Of a DNA stretch of 64,000 bases, positions 49,733 to 57,590 are shown one piece after another (within the stretch, counting starts at the first letter, position 1; each line of letters opens with the position of its first letter). A program made the translations under genes and the position numbers. The notes beneath the pieces were generated by a model. That model saw only the letters and a list, made by a program, of their open reading frames with translations. It did not search any database and was not told where the DNA came from. Source of the DNA: Beijerinckiaceae bacterium (GTDB taxonomy: Bacteria; Pseudomonadota; Alphaproteobacteria; Rhizobiales; Beijerinckiaceae); contig JAPZUD010000001.1 in the NCBI GenBank assembly GCA_027533425.1, forward strand, positions 372,001-436,000, given 5' to 3'.

Positions 49733-50446
49733 TCACCCCGCTTTCCTGCCACCATCGACGATCCGGCCTTCATCGATGGTGATGATCCGGTCCGCGAGGT
49801 CGAGGATTTTCGAGTCATGGGTGACCATCACGATCGTGGTCCCCCGTTCTTCACCCAGCCGCTTGAGCAGGTTCACGGCATTGAGCGCGCTGTCCTTGTC
49901 GAGGGCGGCGGTCGGCTCGTCGGCGAAGATGATGTCGGGATTGCCGACCAGCGCGCGGGCAATCGCCACGCGTTGTTTCTGCCCGCCGGAAAGATTGCCG
50001 GGGAGGTAATCGAGCCTGTCCTGCAGGCCGAGCAGGGTCAGGACATGCCGGCATGCCACTTGCCAGTGCCGCATCGGTCCTGGTCCGTGCACTTCAAGTC
50101 CCATCCGCACATTCTGCATCGCCGTGAGGCTCTCATGCAGGTTATGCGCCTGGAAGATGAAGCCGAGCCGACGCCGCGCGGCAACAAGGGCTGCCTCGTC
50201 CGCACCGGCCAGTTCCTGGCCGAGCAGCCGGATGCTGCCCGATTGCACCCGACGAAGGCAGCCCATCAACGTCAGAAGCGTTGTCTTGCCGGACCCCGAT
50301 GCGCCGACCAGAACGTTGAGTCTGCCGGCCTCGATGTCGAGGTCGATGTCGAACAGCGCCTGCTTGCGCGCTTCGCCCTCGCCGAACCAATGATCGAGCC
50401 CGCGCACGAGGATCGAAAGGGGGCGGTCGGAAGACGGGCTCGCCAT
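49733..50446 (-). CDS. DevA-type ABC exporter ATPase
   Basis: 237 residues from the ATG at 50446 (overlapping the permease stop, TGATG). Walker A GASGSGKTTLL, signature LSGGQKQRVAIARAL, Walker B IIFADEPTAALD. The wording LMGCLRRVQSGSIRLLGQEL and FIFQAHNLHESLTAMQNVRMGLE is that of the DevA/MacB-like exporters. With DevC- and DevB-like partners it should drive export of a lipid, peptide or small molecule through an outer-membrane TolC-type duct. Confidence 0.88.
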   Translation of the reverse strand: MASPSSDRPLSILVRGLDHWFGEGEARKQALFDIDLDIEAGRLNVLVGASGSGKTTLLTLMGCLRRVQSGSIRLLGQELAGADEAALVAARRRLGFIFQAHNLHESLTAMQNVRMGLEVHGPGPMRHWQVACRHVLTLLGLQDRLDYLPGNLSGGQKQRVAIARALVGNPDIIFADEPTAALDKDSALNAVNLLKRLGEERGTTIVMVTHDSKILDLADRIITIDEGRIVDGGRKAG

Positions 50447-51621
50447 CAGAACAGATCCGCCGGGTTGGCCCGTGCCAACTTGCGCGTCGCGATGGCGCCG
50501 GAGAGCGTACACATGACCAGCGTTCCGCCAAGGACAGCGAGGGCACGCTCCGCCGTCATCGCCAGAGCCAGGCCGGTTGTACTGGCGACCAAGGTATAGA
50601 GGCCGAGCGCGATCAGCAGGCCCGGCACGAATCCCAGCAGCGCGAGGATCAGCGCTTCCTCGAACACGATGCCAAGGAAGAAGCGCTGCGGATAGCCGAT
50701 GGCCTTGAACGTCGCATATTCCCGAAGGTGATCGGCGACATCGGTTGAGAGCACCTGATAGACGATGATGATGCCCACCAGCACGCCGATCACGATACCG
50801 AACCCGAAGATGATACCAATGGGCCGCTGGGTCGTCTGGAAGCGCTGGTCCGCCGCCACAGCCTCCGCCACGGAACGGACCTTGCTGTCATCTGCCGGCA
50901 ACAGGGCGCGCAAGGTCGCGAGAACCTTCTGGGCTGCAGCGCCCGGTTCCAGCGTGACAAAGATGAAGTTGGGTGCGCCCGGCGCACGTTGCGGAAACAG
51001 CTTGAGGAAGGTCTGGTCCGAGACGACGAGATACCCATCGGCGGAAAATCCTCCGCCCATGACGAAGGTGTCAACCACGGAAATCGTCCGGCCCTTGGCC
51101 TCGAAACGATAGGGCTCGCCCTTGCCGATGGCGGAAAACATCTCGGATGGCACATTGCGGGTTCGGGAATCGATCAGCGCCACGTCGGAGAGGGCGAGTT
51201 CAGGCAGGCGGGCGGCAATCCGCGGATTACGGAAGGTTGTCGTGGCCGGATCAATCCCGAACAGGTCGAGCGTCCGTACCGAACCATCCGGCCGCTTCCA
51301 GTCCAGCTTGGCGAGATAGACCGGCGTTGCGCTCCGGACACCTTCAACGGCAAGCGCCTGATACATGCGTTGCCGGGGGAGGGGCGATCCATCCGCAAGG
51401 GTATTCATGTCGGAAGACGAGAGGATGAGGTCGGCCTCGAACTGCGTGTAGGGCACCGCGATGCTGCCGACGAGCGCGCCGAGAAAACCGAGCTGCATCA
51501 GGATCAGGATATTGGCGAAGGCAACCCCAGCAATCGCGGCGGCAAGCCGCCCCTTGCTGTGGCTCAGTTGCAGCCAGCCGATCGGGAGCCGCCCGAGCAG
51601 CTTTTCGAGTACCCCTGTCAT
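50446..51621 (-). CDS. DevC-type ABC exporter permease (FtsX-like)
   Basis: 391 residues. Four spans in the MacB/FtsX pattern: one near the N-terminus (LAAAIAGVAFANILILMQLGFLGALV), a large periplasmic domain and three C-terminal spans (IIFGFGIVIGVLVGIIIVYQVL; EEALILALLGFVPGLLIALGLYTL; ALAVLGGTLVMCTLSGAIA). SHSKGRLAAAIAGVAFANILI and DVADHLREYATFKAIGYPQRF are characteristic of DevC. Overlaps its neighbours on both sides. Confidence 0.88.
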   Translation of the reverse strand: MTGVLEKLLGRLPIGWLQLSHSKGRLAAAIAGVAFANILILMQLGFLGALVGSIAVPYTQFEADLILSSSDMNTLADGSPLPRQRMYQALAVEGVRSATPVYLAKLDWKRPDGSVRTLDLFGIDPATTTFRNPRIAARLPELALSDVALIDSRTRNVPSEMFSAIGKGEPYRFEAKGRTISVVDTFVMGGGFSADGYLVVSDQTFLKLFPQRAPGAPNFIFVTLEPGAAAQKVLATLRALLPADDSKVRSVAEAVAADQRFQTTQRPIGIIFGFGIVIGVLVGIIIVYQVLSTDVADHLREYATFKAIGYPQRFFLGIVFEEALILALLGFVPGLLIALGLYTLVASTTGLALAMTAERALAVLGGTLVMCTLSGAIATRKLARANPADLF

Positions 51622-52850
51622 GGGCCTGACGGGAAGATGCGCGCACGCACCGGCAAGTTGGTGAAGCCGCGCGCGATCCCGTTCGAGGCAGGGTCAAGCC
51701 GGATGGTGACCTTGATCACGCGTGCATCCGTGTTTGCGGCGGGAGAAGGATCGATGATGGTCTGCCGGCCTACTTCCAACCCGATCCGAACGACCCGGCC
51801 CTGCAACGCCTCTGGCAGCGCCTCGGCCTGGATCTCGACCCGGGCATCGAGCGCAACGCGGGAGATCTCGGTCTGGTAGATTTCGACCTCCGCCTTCATG
51901 TGGTCGATATCGCCGAGATTGAGGATCCCGCCAGTTCCCGGCTTTTCGCCCGGTCTCGCAGTGATCGACAGGACCGTCGCCGCCAGCGGCGCCCGGATAT
52001 AGGCGCGCTCGAGGTCAGCCGCCGCGCGCTCGAGATCCGCCTTCGCCAGATCGACATTTCGCGCCGCGACCACGATATCCGGCTGTCGGTCAAGTTCGCC
52101 CTCGCCATAGCGCGTGAGCGAGGCGCGGTTGCGCTCCACCTCCCGCTGGGCCTCTTCCATCTGGCTCCGCCGCTGGTCATGGCTCTGGTCCGACGCAAAG
52201 CCCCGCCGCTTCAGCTCCTCGACCCGTTCGAACTCGCGGATGGCATTCTGCGCCACCGTTTCGGCGCGGGCGAGGGCCGCCTGCGTCTCGGCCCGGCCAG
52301 CGGCCGTGGCGTTCCGCACCTGCGCAAAAACCGCCTCTTTCGAGGCAAGGTTTGCCTTTGCCGTCTCGACTGCGGAAAGCAGCTGCCTTTCGTTGTCGAG
52401 TACCCCGAGCAAAGCGCCAGCGGCAACCCTTTCACCCTCGTTGACAAGAATCCGGCTGATCCGCGCGTCGCCGGCGCCATAGGGCGGCGCTACGGTCACA
52501 ACCTCTCCTTCCGGCAGGAGCTTGCCCAGCCCGATCACCGTGCGCGGCAAGGCTTTCGCTGTGTCGGCTGGTGCGCTGGGTGCGGGCACGGCAATCGGGT
52601 TCGACGTGCCACCGCCGGGTGAAAGCTGGAGCCACGACATGACTTTCCGGACTCCCGGCGGCTGGAAGTAGAGGCCGATCACCCCGCCAGTCATCAGCAG
52701 GGCCATGATCAGGGGGATGGCGGGCAGGGCACGCAAGACTGGCCGGAAACGACCTGGCCGGATCTGGGTGGGCAGCTGGCGTTCGACAACGACCAGGGGC
52801 AGGGCGGTCGACGGCCTGGCGGTGTCGGCAGGGTCCTCGCCCGAAGCCAT
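51618..52850 (-). CDS. DevB-type HlyD-family periplasmic adaptor
   Basis: 410 residues with an N-terminal span (LRALPAIPLIMALLMTGGVIGLYF), the lipoyl-like halves (VTVAPPYGAGDARISRILVNEGERVAAGALLGVLD and ARVEIQAEALPEALQGRVVRIGLEVG) and a long coiled-coil hairpin in between (ETAKANLASKEAVFAQV ... EVERNRASLTRYGE). It bridges DevAC to an outer-membrane channel. First gene of the devBCA run, divergent from the TetR gene across interlaced palindromes. Confidence 0.88.
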   Translation of the reverse strand: MASGEDPADTARPSTALPLVVVERQLPTQIRPGRFRPVLRALPAIPLIMALLMTGGVIGLYFQPPGVRKVMSWLQLSPGGGTSNPIAVPAPSAPADTAKALPRTVIGLGKLLPEGEVVTVAPPYGAGDARISRILVNEGERVAAGALLGVLDNERQLLSAVETAKANLASKEAVFAQVRNATAAGRAETQAALARAETVAQNAIREFERVEELKRRGFASDQSHDQRRSQMEEAQREVERNRASLTRYGEGELDRQPDIVVAARNVDLAKADLERAAADLERAYIRAPLAATVLSITARPGEKPGTGGILNLGDIDHMKAEVEIYQTEISRVALDARVEIQAEALPEALQGRVVRIGLEVGRQTIIDPSPAANTDARVIKVTIRLDPASNGIARGFTNLPVRARIFPSGP

Positions 52851-52878
52851 GCGATAATCCTTGGTGTTTCGGTTGTTG

Positions 52879-52900
52879 ATGACTACAAAGTCATTTGTAG
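52879..52900. promoter_or_regulatory. Interlaced palindromes between devB and the tetR gene
   Basis: Two perfect inverted repeats overlap: ATGACT-ACAA-AGTCAT (52879-52894) and CTACAAA-GTCA-TTTGTAG (52883-52900). They lie 29 nt upstream of devB and 28 nt upstream of the tetR start. This is the expected operator of the TetR protein. Confidence 0.65.
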
Positions 52901-52927
52901 CCTGTCCGGCGGGGATTGCAAGTCTTA

Positions 52928-53593
52928 ATGACCGATAAGTCAGTTAAAACGTCGAGCGGCGAGCGTACCGAAGCCCCCCGTCGTCGGCGACGCAAGGAGG
53001 CACGGCCCGCCGAGATTATCGCAGCAGGGATGCAGGAATTCGCCTTGCGCGGCTTTGCCGGTACGCGGCTCGAGGATGTTGCCCGTCGCGCCGGGATCGC
53101 GAAGGGCACGATCTATCTGTATTTCGAGGACAAGGAAGCACTGTTTATGGCGGCCGTCCGCGAAAGGGTTGGGCCCGCCATCCTCGAGGTCACGGGATTC
53201 GTTGATGGCTTTCCCGGCCCGACGCGCGAGTTGCTGCGCCTTGTCATCCCGGTTCTGCATGAGCGTCTTGTCCAGAGCGACCTGCACACAATCCTGCGGA
53301 TCCTGATCGGCGAGGGCAGCACCTTCCCCGGCCTGACCGCCCTTTACTATCGCGAGACCGTCCTGCGCGGTCGGGAATTGCTCGAACGGATTGTCGCGCG
53401 TGGCCGTGCACGCGGCGAAATCCGCGAAGGAGCCGCCGCGGACCTGCCCCTGGTGATCATGGCCCCCGCCATCATGAGTGCCATCTGGCAGATGACCTTC
53501 ATGCACGAGGCGCCGATCCCGCCCGAACGATTCCTCGCCGCCCATCTCGATCTGATCACCGAAGGGCTGCTGGTTCCCGAGGCAAGGCACTGA
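52928..53593 (+). CDS. TetR family transcriptional regulator
   Basis: 221 residues from the ATG at 52928 (an in-frame TTG 12 nt earlier is unlikely). A basic N-terminal arm, then the TetR helix-turn-helix: IIAAGMQEFALRGFAGTRLEDVARRAGIAKGTIYLYFEDKEALF (about 30-74). The C-terminal helical domain has the pattern of the AcrR/RutR-type group. Divergent from devBCA, so probably its repressor, responding to the exported compound. The nnr gene starts one base after the stop codon. Confidence 0.88.
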   Translation: MTDKSVKTSSGERTEAPRRRRRKEARPAEIIAAGMQEFALRGFAGTRLEDVARRAGIAKGTIYLYFEDKEALFMAAVRERVGPAILEVTGFVDGFPGPTRELLRLVIPVLHERLVQSDLHTILRILIGEGSTFPGLTALYYRETVLRGRELLERIVARGRARGEIREGAAADLPLVIMAPAIMSAIWQMTFMHEAPIPPERFLAAHLDLITEGLLVPEARH

Positions 53594-53594
53594 G

Positions 53595-55079
53595 ATGGCC
53601 CTGCGCGACCTGCGGCTCTTTCCACCTGAATTGCTTTCCAATGCCGCGATGGCCCTTGCCGATGCGAGCGCCGCCCGCCGGGGCGTGCCGGTTCTCGATC
53701 TGATGGAGCGGGCTGGTCGCGCTGTCGCTGATGCGGTTCCCTTCCGCGCGCCCGTTTCCGTGCTTTGCGGGCCTGGCAACAATGGCGGCGATGGCTATGT
53801 CGCTGCCCGGCTTCTGGCGGCCGAGGGGCTGGATGTCTCGATTTTCGCCGATCATCCGCCGAAACCGGGTTCTCCTTCTGCCGAAATGGCGGCGCGCGCC
53901 GGATGCGCCGGCTACGCCCTGAGCGCATTCCGGCCCCATGCGGGCATGATCGTGATCGATGCGCTTTACGGTGCCGGCCTCTCGCGTGCCATCGAGGGGG
54001 AAGCGGCGGCAGCCATCGCGCGCGCCTCGATATCCGGTGCCTTCATTGTGGCTGTCGATGTACCCAGCGGCCTTTCCGGCGATACAGGGCAGGTGACGGG
54101 ACCTGTTTTGCCAGCAGACCGAACAGTGACATTTTTCCGCACCAAACCCGGGCATTGGCTGCAGCCGGGGCGCCAGCTCTGCGGCGCGTTGATCCTGGCA
54201 CGGATTGGGCTCGATCCGGTGGATGTGCCGGCCCAACCGGCTCATCTGCCGCTTTGGCTCAACGGGCCTTGGCTCTGGCGAACCACCGTGCCGGATCCCG
54301 GGCCGGAGGCCCACAAGTTCCGCAAGGGGCATGTTCTTGTGATCAGCGGCTCGGAATTCCGCACGGGTGCCGCGCGCCTTTCTGCGCTTGCCGCCCTCCA
54401 TGCCGGAGCCGGTCTTGTGACCTTGGCCGCCGATGCGGCGGCCTTGCGCGTCCATGCCGCGCATCTGTCGGCCATCATGCTGGCGGAGATAGAGCAAGGA
54501 ATGGGTGACGAGGGTGGCCTCCGGACGCTTCTGACGAGATCCCGGTTTTCGGCTGCGCTGATCGGACCTGCCGCAGGCATCGGTCCGGAGACAAGGCGAA
54601 ACCTGGCCTTGCTGCTCGAAGCGGGCCTGCCTGCGGTGATTGACGCGGATGCGATAACCGCTCTGGCGAACCAGCCCGAATGGCTGGCTGCCCGGAGCCG
54701 GGCGGGGGCTGTCCTGACACCGCATGCGGGCGAGTTCATCCGGCTTTTCGGGGAGCATCTCGCCGGTTCGAAAGTCGATATCACGCGTTCCGCGGCACAC
54801 AGGAGCGGATGCGTCGTCGTGCACAAGGGGCCGGATACTGTGATCGCAGCGCCGGATGGTCGCGCGGTGCTCAATGTCACGGGCGGTGCCGAACTCGCGA
54901 CCGCCGGCTCGGGCGACGTTCTCGCCGGCATTATCGCCGCGCATCTGGGCGCGGGCCTGCCGCCGTTCGAGGCGGCTGCAGCCGGGGTCTATCGTCATGC
55001 CGAAGCCGGGCGCCGTCTCGGGCGAGGATTGACAGCGGATTTGCTGGCCACCGCTGTTCCGCCGTTGCGGAGCGGCTGA
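53595..55079 (+). CDS. nnr: Bifunctional NAD(P)H-hydrate epimerase / ADP-dependent dehydratase
   Basis: 494 residues. N-terminal YjeF_N epimerase domain with VSVLCGPGNNGGDGYVAARLL near 53-73 and VDVPSGLSGDTG. C-terminal carbohydrate-kinase-like domain with KGHVLVISGSEFRTGAARL, IGPAAGIG, VLTPHAGEFIRLFG and NVTGGAELATAGSGDVLAGIIAAHL (ADP/Mg site). Together they repair hydrated NADH and NADPH. A housekeeping gene whose adjacency to tetR is probably not functional. Confidence 0.93.
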   Translation: MALRDLRLFPPELLSNAAMALADASAARRGVPVLDLMERAGRAVADAVPFRAPVSVLCGPGNNGGDGYVAARLLAAEGLDVSIFADHPPKPGSPSAEMAARAGCAGYALSAFRPHAGMIVIDALYGAGLSRAIEGEAAAAIARASISGAFIVAVDVPSGLSGDTGQVTGPVLPADRTVTFFRTKPGHWLQPGRQLCGALILARIGLDPVDVPAQPAHLPLWLNGPWLWRTTVPDPGPEAHKFRKGHVLVISGSEFRTGAARLSALAALHAGAGLVTLAADAAALRVHAAHLSAIMLAEIEQGMGDEGGLRTLLTRSRFSAALIGPAAGIGPETRRNLALLLEAGLPAVIDADAITALANQPEWLAARSRAGAVLTPHAGEFIRLFGEHLAGSKVDITRSAAHRSGCVVVHKGPDTVIAAPDGRAVLNVTGGAELATAGSGDVLAGIIAAHLGAGLPPFEAAAAGVYRHAEAGRRLGRGLTADLLATAVPPLRSG

Positions 55080-55108
55080 GCCGGCGTTGCGGCCTCTGTT
55101 CCGAAACC

Positions 55109-56083
55109 TCAGCGCGTGCCGCGGAGTGCAAGCTCGGATATCAGCGCCTCTGCGCCGGGCGGTTGGGCCGGGCGGAACCGGGCATTTGCCGGAGCTTCGG
55201 AGTCATCGACCTGGACAAACGGAGCCGCAAACAGATCCTGGCGCAGGCTGTTCAACGCAATGATCGGGCGGTAATGCGGCGTGTTCGCATCGCTGTCCAA
55301 AGTGTCATAGCGGTTGTCGAGCAAGTGCCAGGCAAACCGGCCCCGCACCGCGAGGACGGCATGATCGTCACGGGCCTTGTGATCACGCAGCAGGACGATC
55401 CGCATGTCATCTTCGGCAATCCCGAGTTCCTTCAGCAGGTAAAATTTCGCGATCGCGTAGTCTTCACAATCGCCCGCCTGCGCCAGAGTCCGGAGCGGAC
55501 TTGACCAGACATCCGCTTCGGAATGCCGGGCCAGGTCGCTTTGGTACCGGACGGATGCATTGACACGGGCATTGATGAGGGAGATCTGCGCATCCCGATC
55601 CAGCGGGCGGGCCTGCCTTACCATTGACAGGAAGGCGCTGCCGGCCTGCGGGCAGCGCGCCGGATTGCGGTCGCATTGTTCAAGGGTGGCTTTATCGCGT
55701 ACCCAATCGGTCTGGATCCGACGCCAGTTCAGGGAGACCTGCACGTGAAAGGAGGGGAACAGCTGGTAGCCCGCTCCGAGATAGGGCGACTCGCCGGCCA
55801 TGGCTGCAGGATTGTCCGGATCAAGGGTCGACAGACGAAGCGGCCAGAACTGGGCCTCGCGCTCATTCCGCTGCGGCTTGCCTTCCTGCCGGTCGACCAA
55901 TTGCCGGATCGTGAAGAATTTCGGTCCGTCATCGAGCCTCGGTGCCACGGTCAATACGGCAGCGGGGCGACGGGCCAGGGCAGCATTCTGGGCCAGGACC
56001 GGCGAAAGCAGGGCGAGAGCCGGAAAAAACCCGGCAACAAAGCTGACAATGGGCCAGCGCCAGTGCAACCCGTAACTCGACAT
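55109..56083 (-). CDS. LapG-like transglutaminase-type cysteine protease (BTLCP)
   Basis: 324 residues from the ATG at 56083 (an in-frame GTG four codons upstream is less likely). Signal peptide (IVSFVAGFFPALALLSPVLAQ) for the periplasm. Catalytic triad Cys in AGDCEDYAIAKF (C206), His in DDHAVLAV (H241) and Asp in LLDNRYD (D256), as in LapG, which cleaves the N-terminus of biofilm adhesins under c-di-GMP/LapD control. It lies next to a type I secretion system of the LapBCE kind on the same strand. Neither the adhesin nor LapD is in the window. Confidence 0.85.
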   Translation of the reverse strand: MSSYGLHWRWPIVSFVAGFFPALALLSPVLAQNAALARRPAAVLTVAPRLDDGPKFFTIRQLVDRQEGKPQRNEREAQFWPLRLSTLDPDNPAAMAGESPYLGAGYQLFPSFHVQVSLNWRRIQTDWVRDKATLEQCDRNPARCPQAGSAFLSMVRQARPLDRDAQISLINARVNASVRYQSDLARHSEADVWSSPLRTLAQAGDCEDYAIAKFYLLKELGIAEDDMRIVLLRDHKARDDHAVLAVRGRFAWHLLDNRYDTLDSDANTPHYRPIIALNSLRQDLFAAPFVQVDDSEAPANARFRPAQPPGAEALISELALRGTR

Positions 56084-56273
56084 AGGCAACCCCACACCTG
56101 TTGGCGAAGGGAAACGAACCCGGAGGTCCTGCCTGATTGTTCAGGTCTTCAACCCTGCGCCCCCAAAGGATGCGTGGCCTGTGTCGGTTTTTGGTTAAAT
56201 CCCGCGTTGGCTGCGGGGTAAAACTGGTCGCGTACTTTCGCATCAGGCAAAGGATTCGATCGATTTTTATCTG

Positions 56274-57590
56274 TTAGCGCTCGCGCAAAGCTTCACTAAA
56301 GACCTTCCGGATAGGCCGGAGCACATAATCGAGGACCGATTTGCGGCCTGTCAGGATCTCGACGCTGCCGACCATGCCCGGAATGATCGGCAACTGCGCG
56401 GCATCGGGGCCGAGATGGCTCCGTGCGGTACGGATCATGACACGGTAGGCAACCTCCCTCTGTTCGTTCGTGATCGTATTGGCGCTGATCCGCTCCACCT
56501 TGCCCTGCAGCGAGCCATAGACCGTCGGGTCATAGGCGGTGATCTTCACGATGGCATCCTGCCCGGGCCGAATGAAGGCGATATCGGCCGGCCGGATATT
56601 CGCCTCGACCAGCAGATTGTCCTCCATGGGCACAATATCCATCACCGCCTGGCCGGGCTGGACCACCGCGCCGATCGTGGTGACGCTGATCTTGTTGACG
56701 ATGCCATGGACGGGCGCCCGGAGGTCCGTCCGCCGGACTCGGTCCTGCGCGGCACGGATAGTCTCTTCGACAACAGCAAGATCAGCCTGGACCTTGGCAA
56801 GCTCTTCCTCCGACGCAGCGCGGAAGGTCGAGGTCACGCTGTCGCGTCGGGCCTGCGCTTCGAGAATGGCAACCTCGGCCTTGGCAAGCGAGGCCTTGAC
56901 CACGTCGAGCTGGCCCTGCAACTCCGCTGCCTGGCGATCGAGGCGGAGCATCTCGATTTCGGGAACAACGCGTTGTTGGAAGAGCCGCCGTGTAATCGCG
57001 GTCTCCTTCGAGAGAAGGTCAACCGCCTGGGCAAGACGCCGTTCCTGAGCCTGCAACTCTCCCAGCTCGGCGCGCCTCTGCCCGACTTGCTGCACGATCA
57101 CCTCGATATCCTGGATCAGCTTCCGTTGCCGCGCCTCGAAAACAAGCCGTTCGGCCTCCGTGGCGCGGCCAGCCTCCCGCAGGAGCGCGGGAGGGAAGTC
57201 GATCTGGCCTTGGCCAGTGGACTCAGCCGCCAGCCGTGCGACGCGGCCTGCCAGCGCGAGGCGCCTTTCACGGATCTCGCCCAACTGCGCGGAGAAGGTG
57301 GTGTCATCGATGCGCATCAGCACATCGCCCTTCTGCACAATGGCGCCCTCGGTGACATGGATGTTCTCGACCAGTCCGCCCTCGAGCGGCTGAACAACCT
57401 GCACCTGCCGGGACGGGATGACGCGCCCCTCGCCGCGGGTCACTTCGTCCAGTACGGCCAGAGACGCCCAGATTGCGGCTGCAAGGATGAGTGCGGCAGT
57501 AACCTGGACGAGCAAGGTGTAAGTACGCGGCGTCCGGAGATCGAGGGCCGCCCTGATATCATTGGCAAAGGCGAAGTCATCCTTATGCAT
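56274..57590 (-). CDS. Type I secretion membrane fusion protein (HlyD/LapC family)
   Basis: 438 residues. A single N-terminal span (LLVQVTAALILAAAIWASLAVL), then the HlyD pattern: GRVIPSRQVQVVQPLEGGLVENIHVTEGAIVQKGDVLMRIDDT, a long coiled coil (about 120-290), and the C-terminal RTDLRAPVHGIVNKISVTTIGAVVQPGQAVMDIVP. It connects the ABC exporter to TolC. Overlaps the exporter gene by 8 nt. Confidence 0.92.
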   Translation of the reverse strand: MHKDDFAFANDIRAALDLRTPRTYTLLVQVTAALILAAAIWASLAVLDEVTRGEGRVIPSRQVQVVQPLEGGLVENIHVTEGAIVQKGDVLMRIDDTTFSAQLGEIRERRLALAGRVARLAAESTGQGQIDFPPALLREAGRATEAERLVFEARQRKLIQDIEVIVQQVGQRRAELGELQAQERRLAQAVDLLSKETAITRRLFQQRVVPEIEMLRLDRQAAELQGQLDVVKASLAKAEVAILEAQARRDSVTSTFRAASEEELAKVQADLAVVEETIRAAQDRVRRTDLRAPVHGIVNKISVTTIGAVVQPGQAVMDIVPMEDNLLVEANIRPADIAFIRPGQDAIVKITAYDPTVYGSLQGKVERISANTITNEQREVAYRVMIRTARSHLGPDAAQLPIIPGMVGSVEILTGRKSVLDYVLRPIRKVFSEALRER

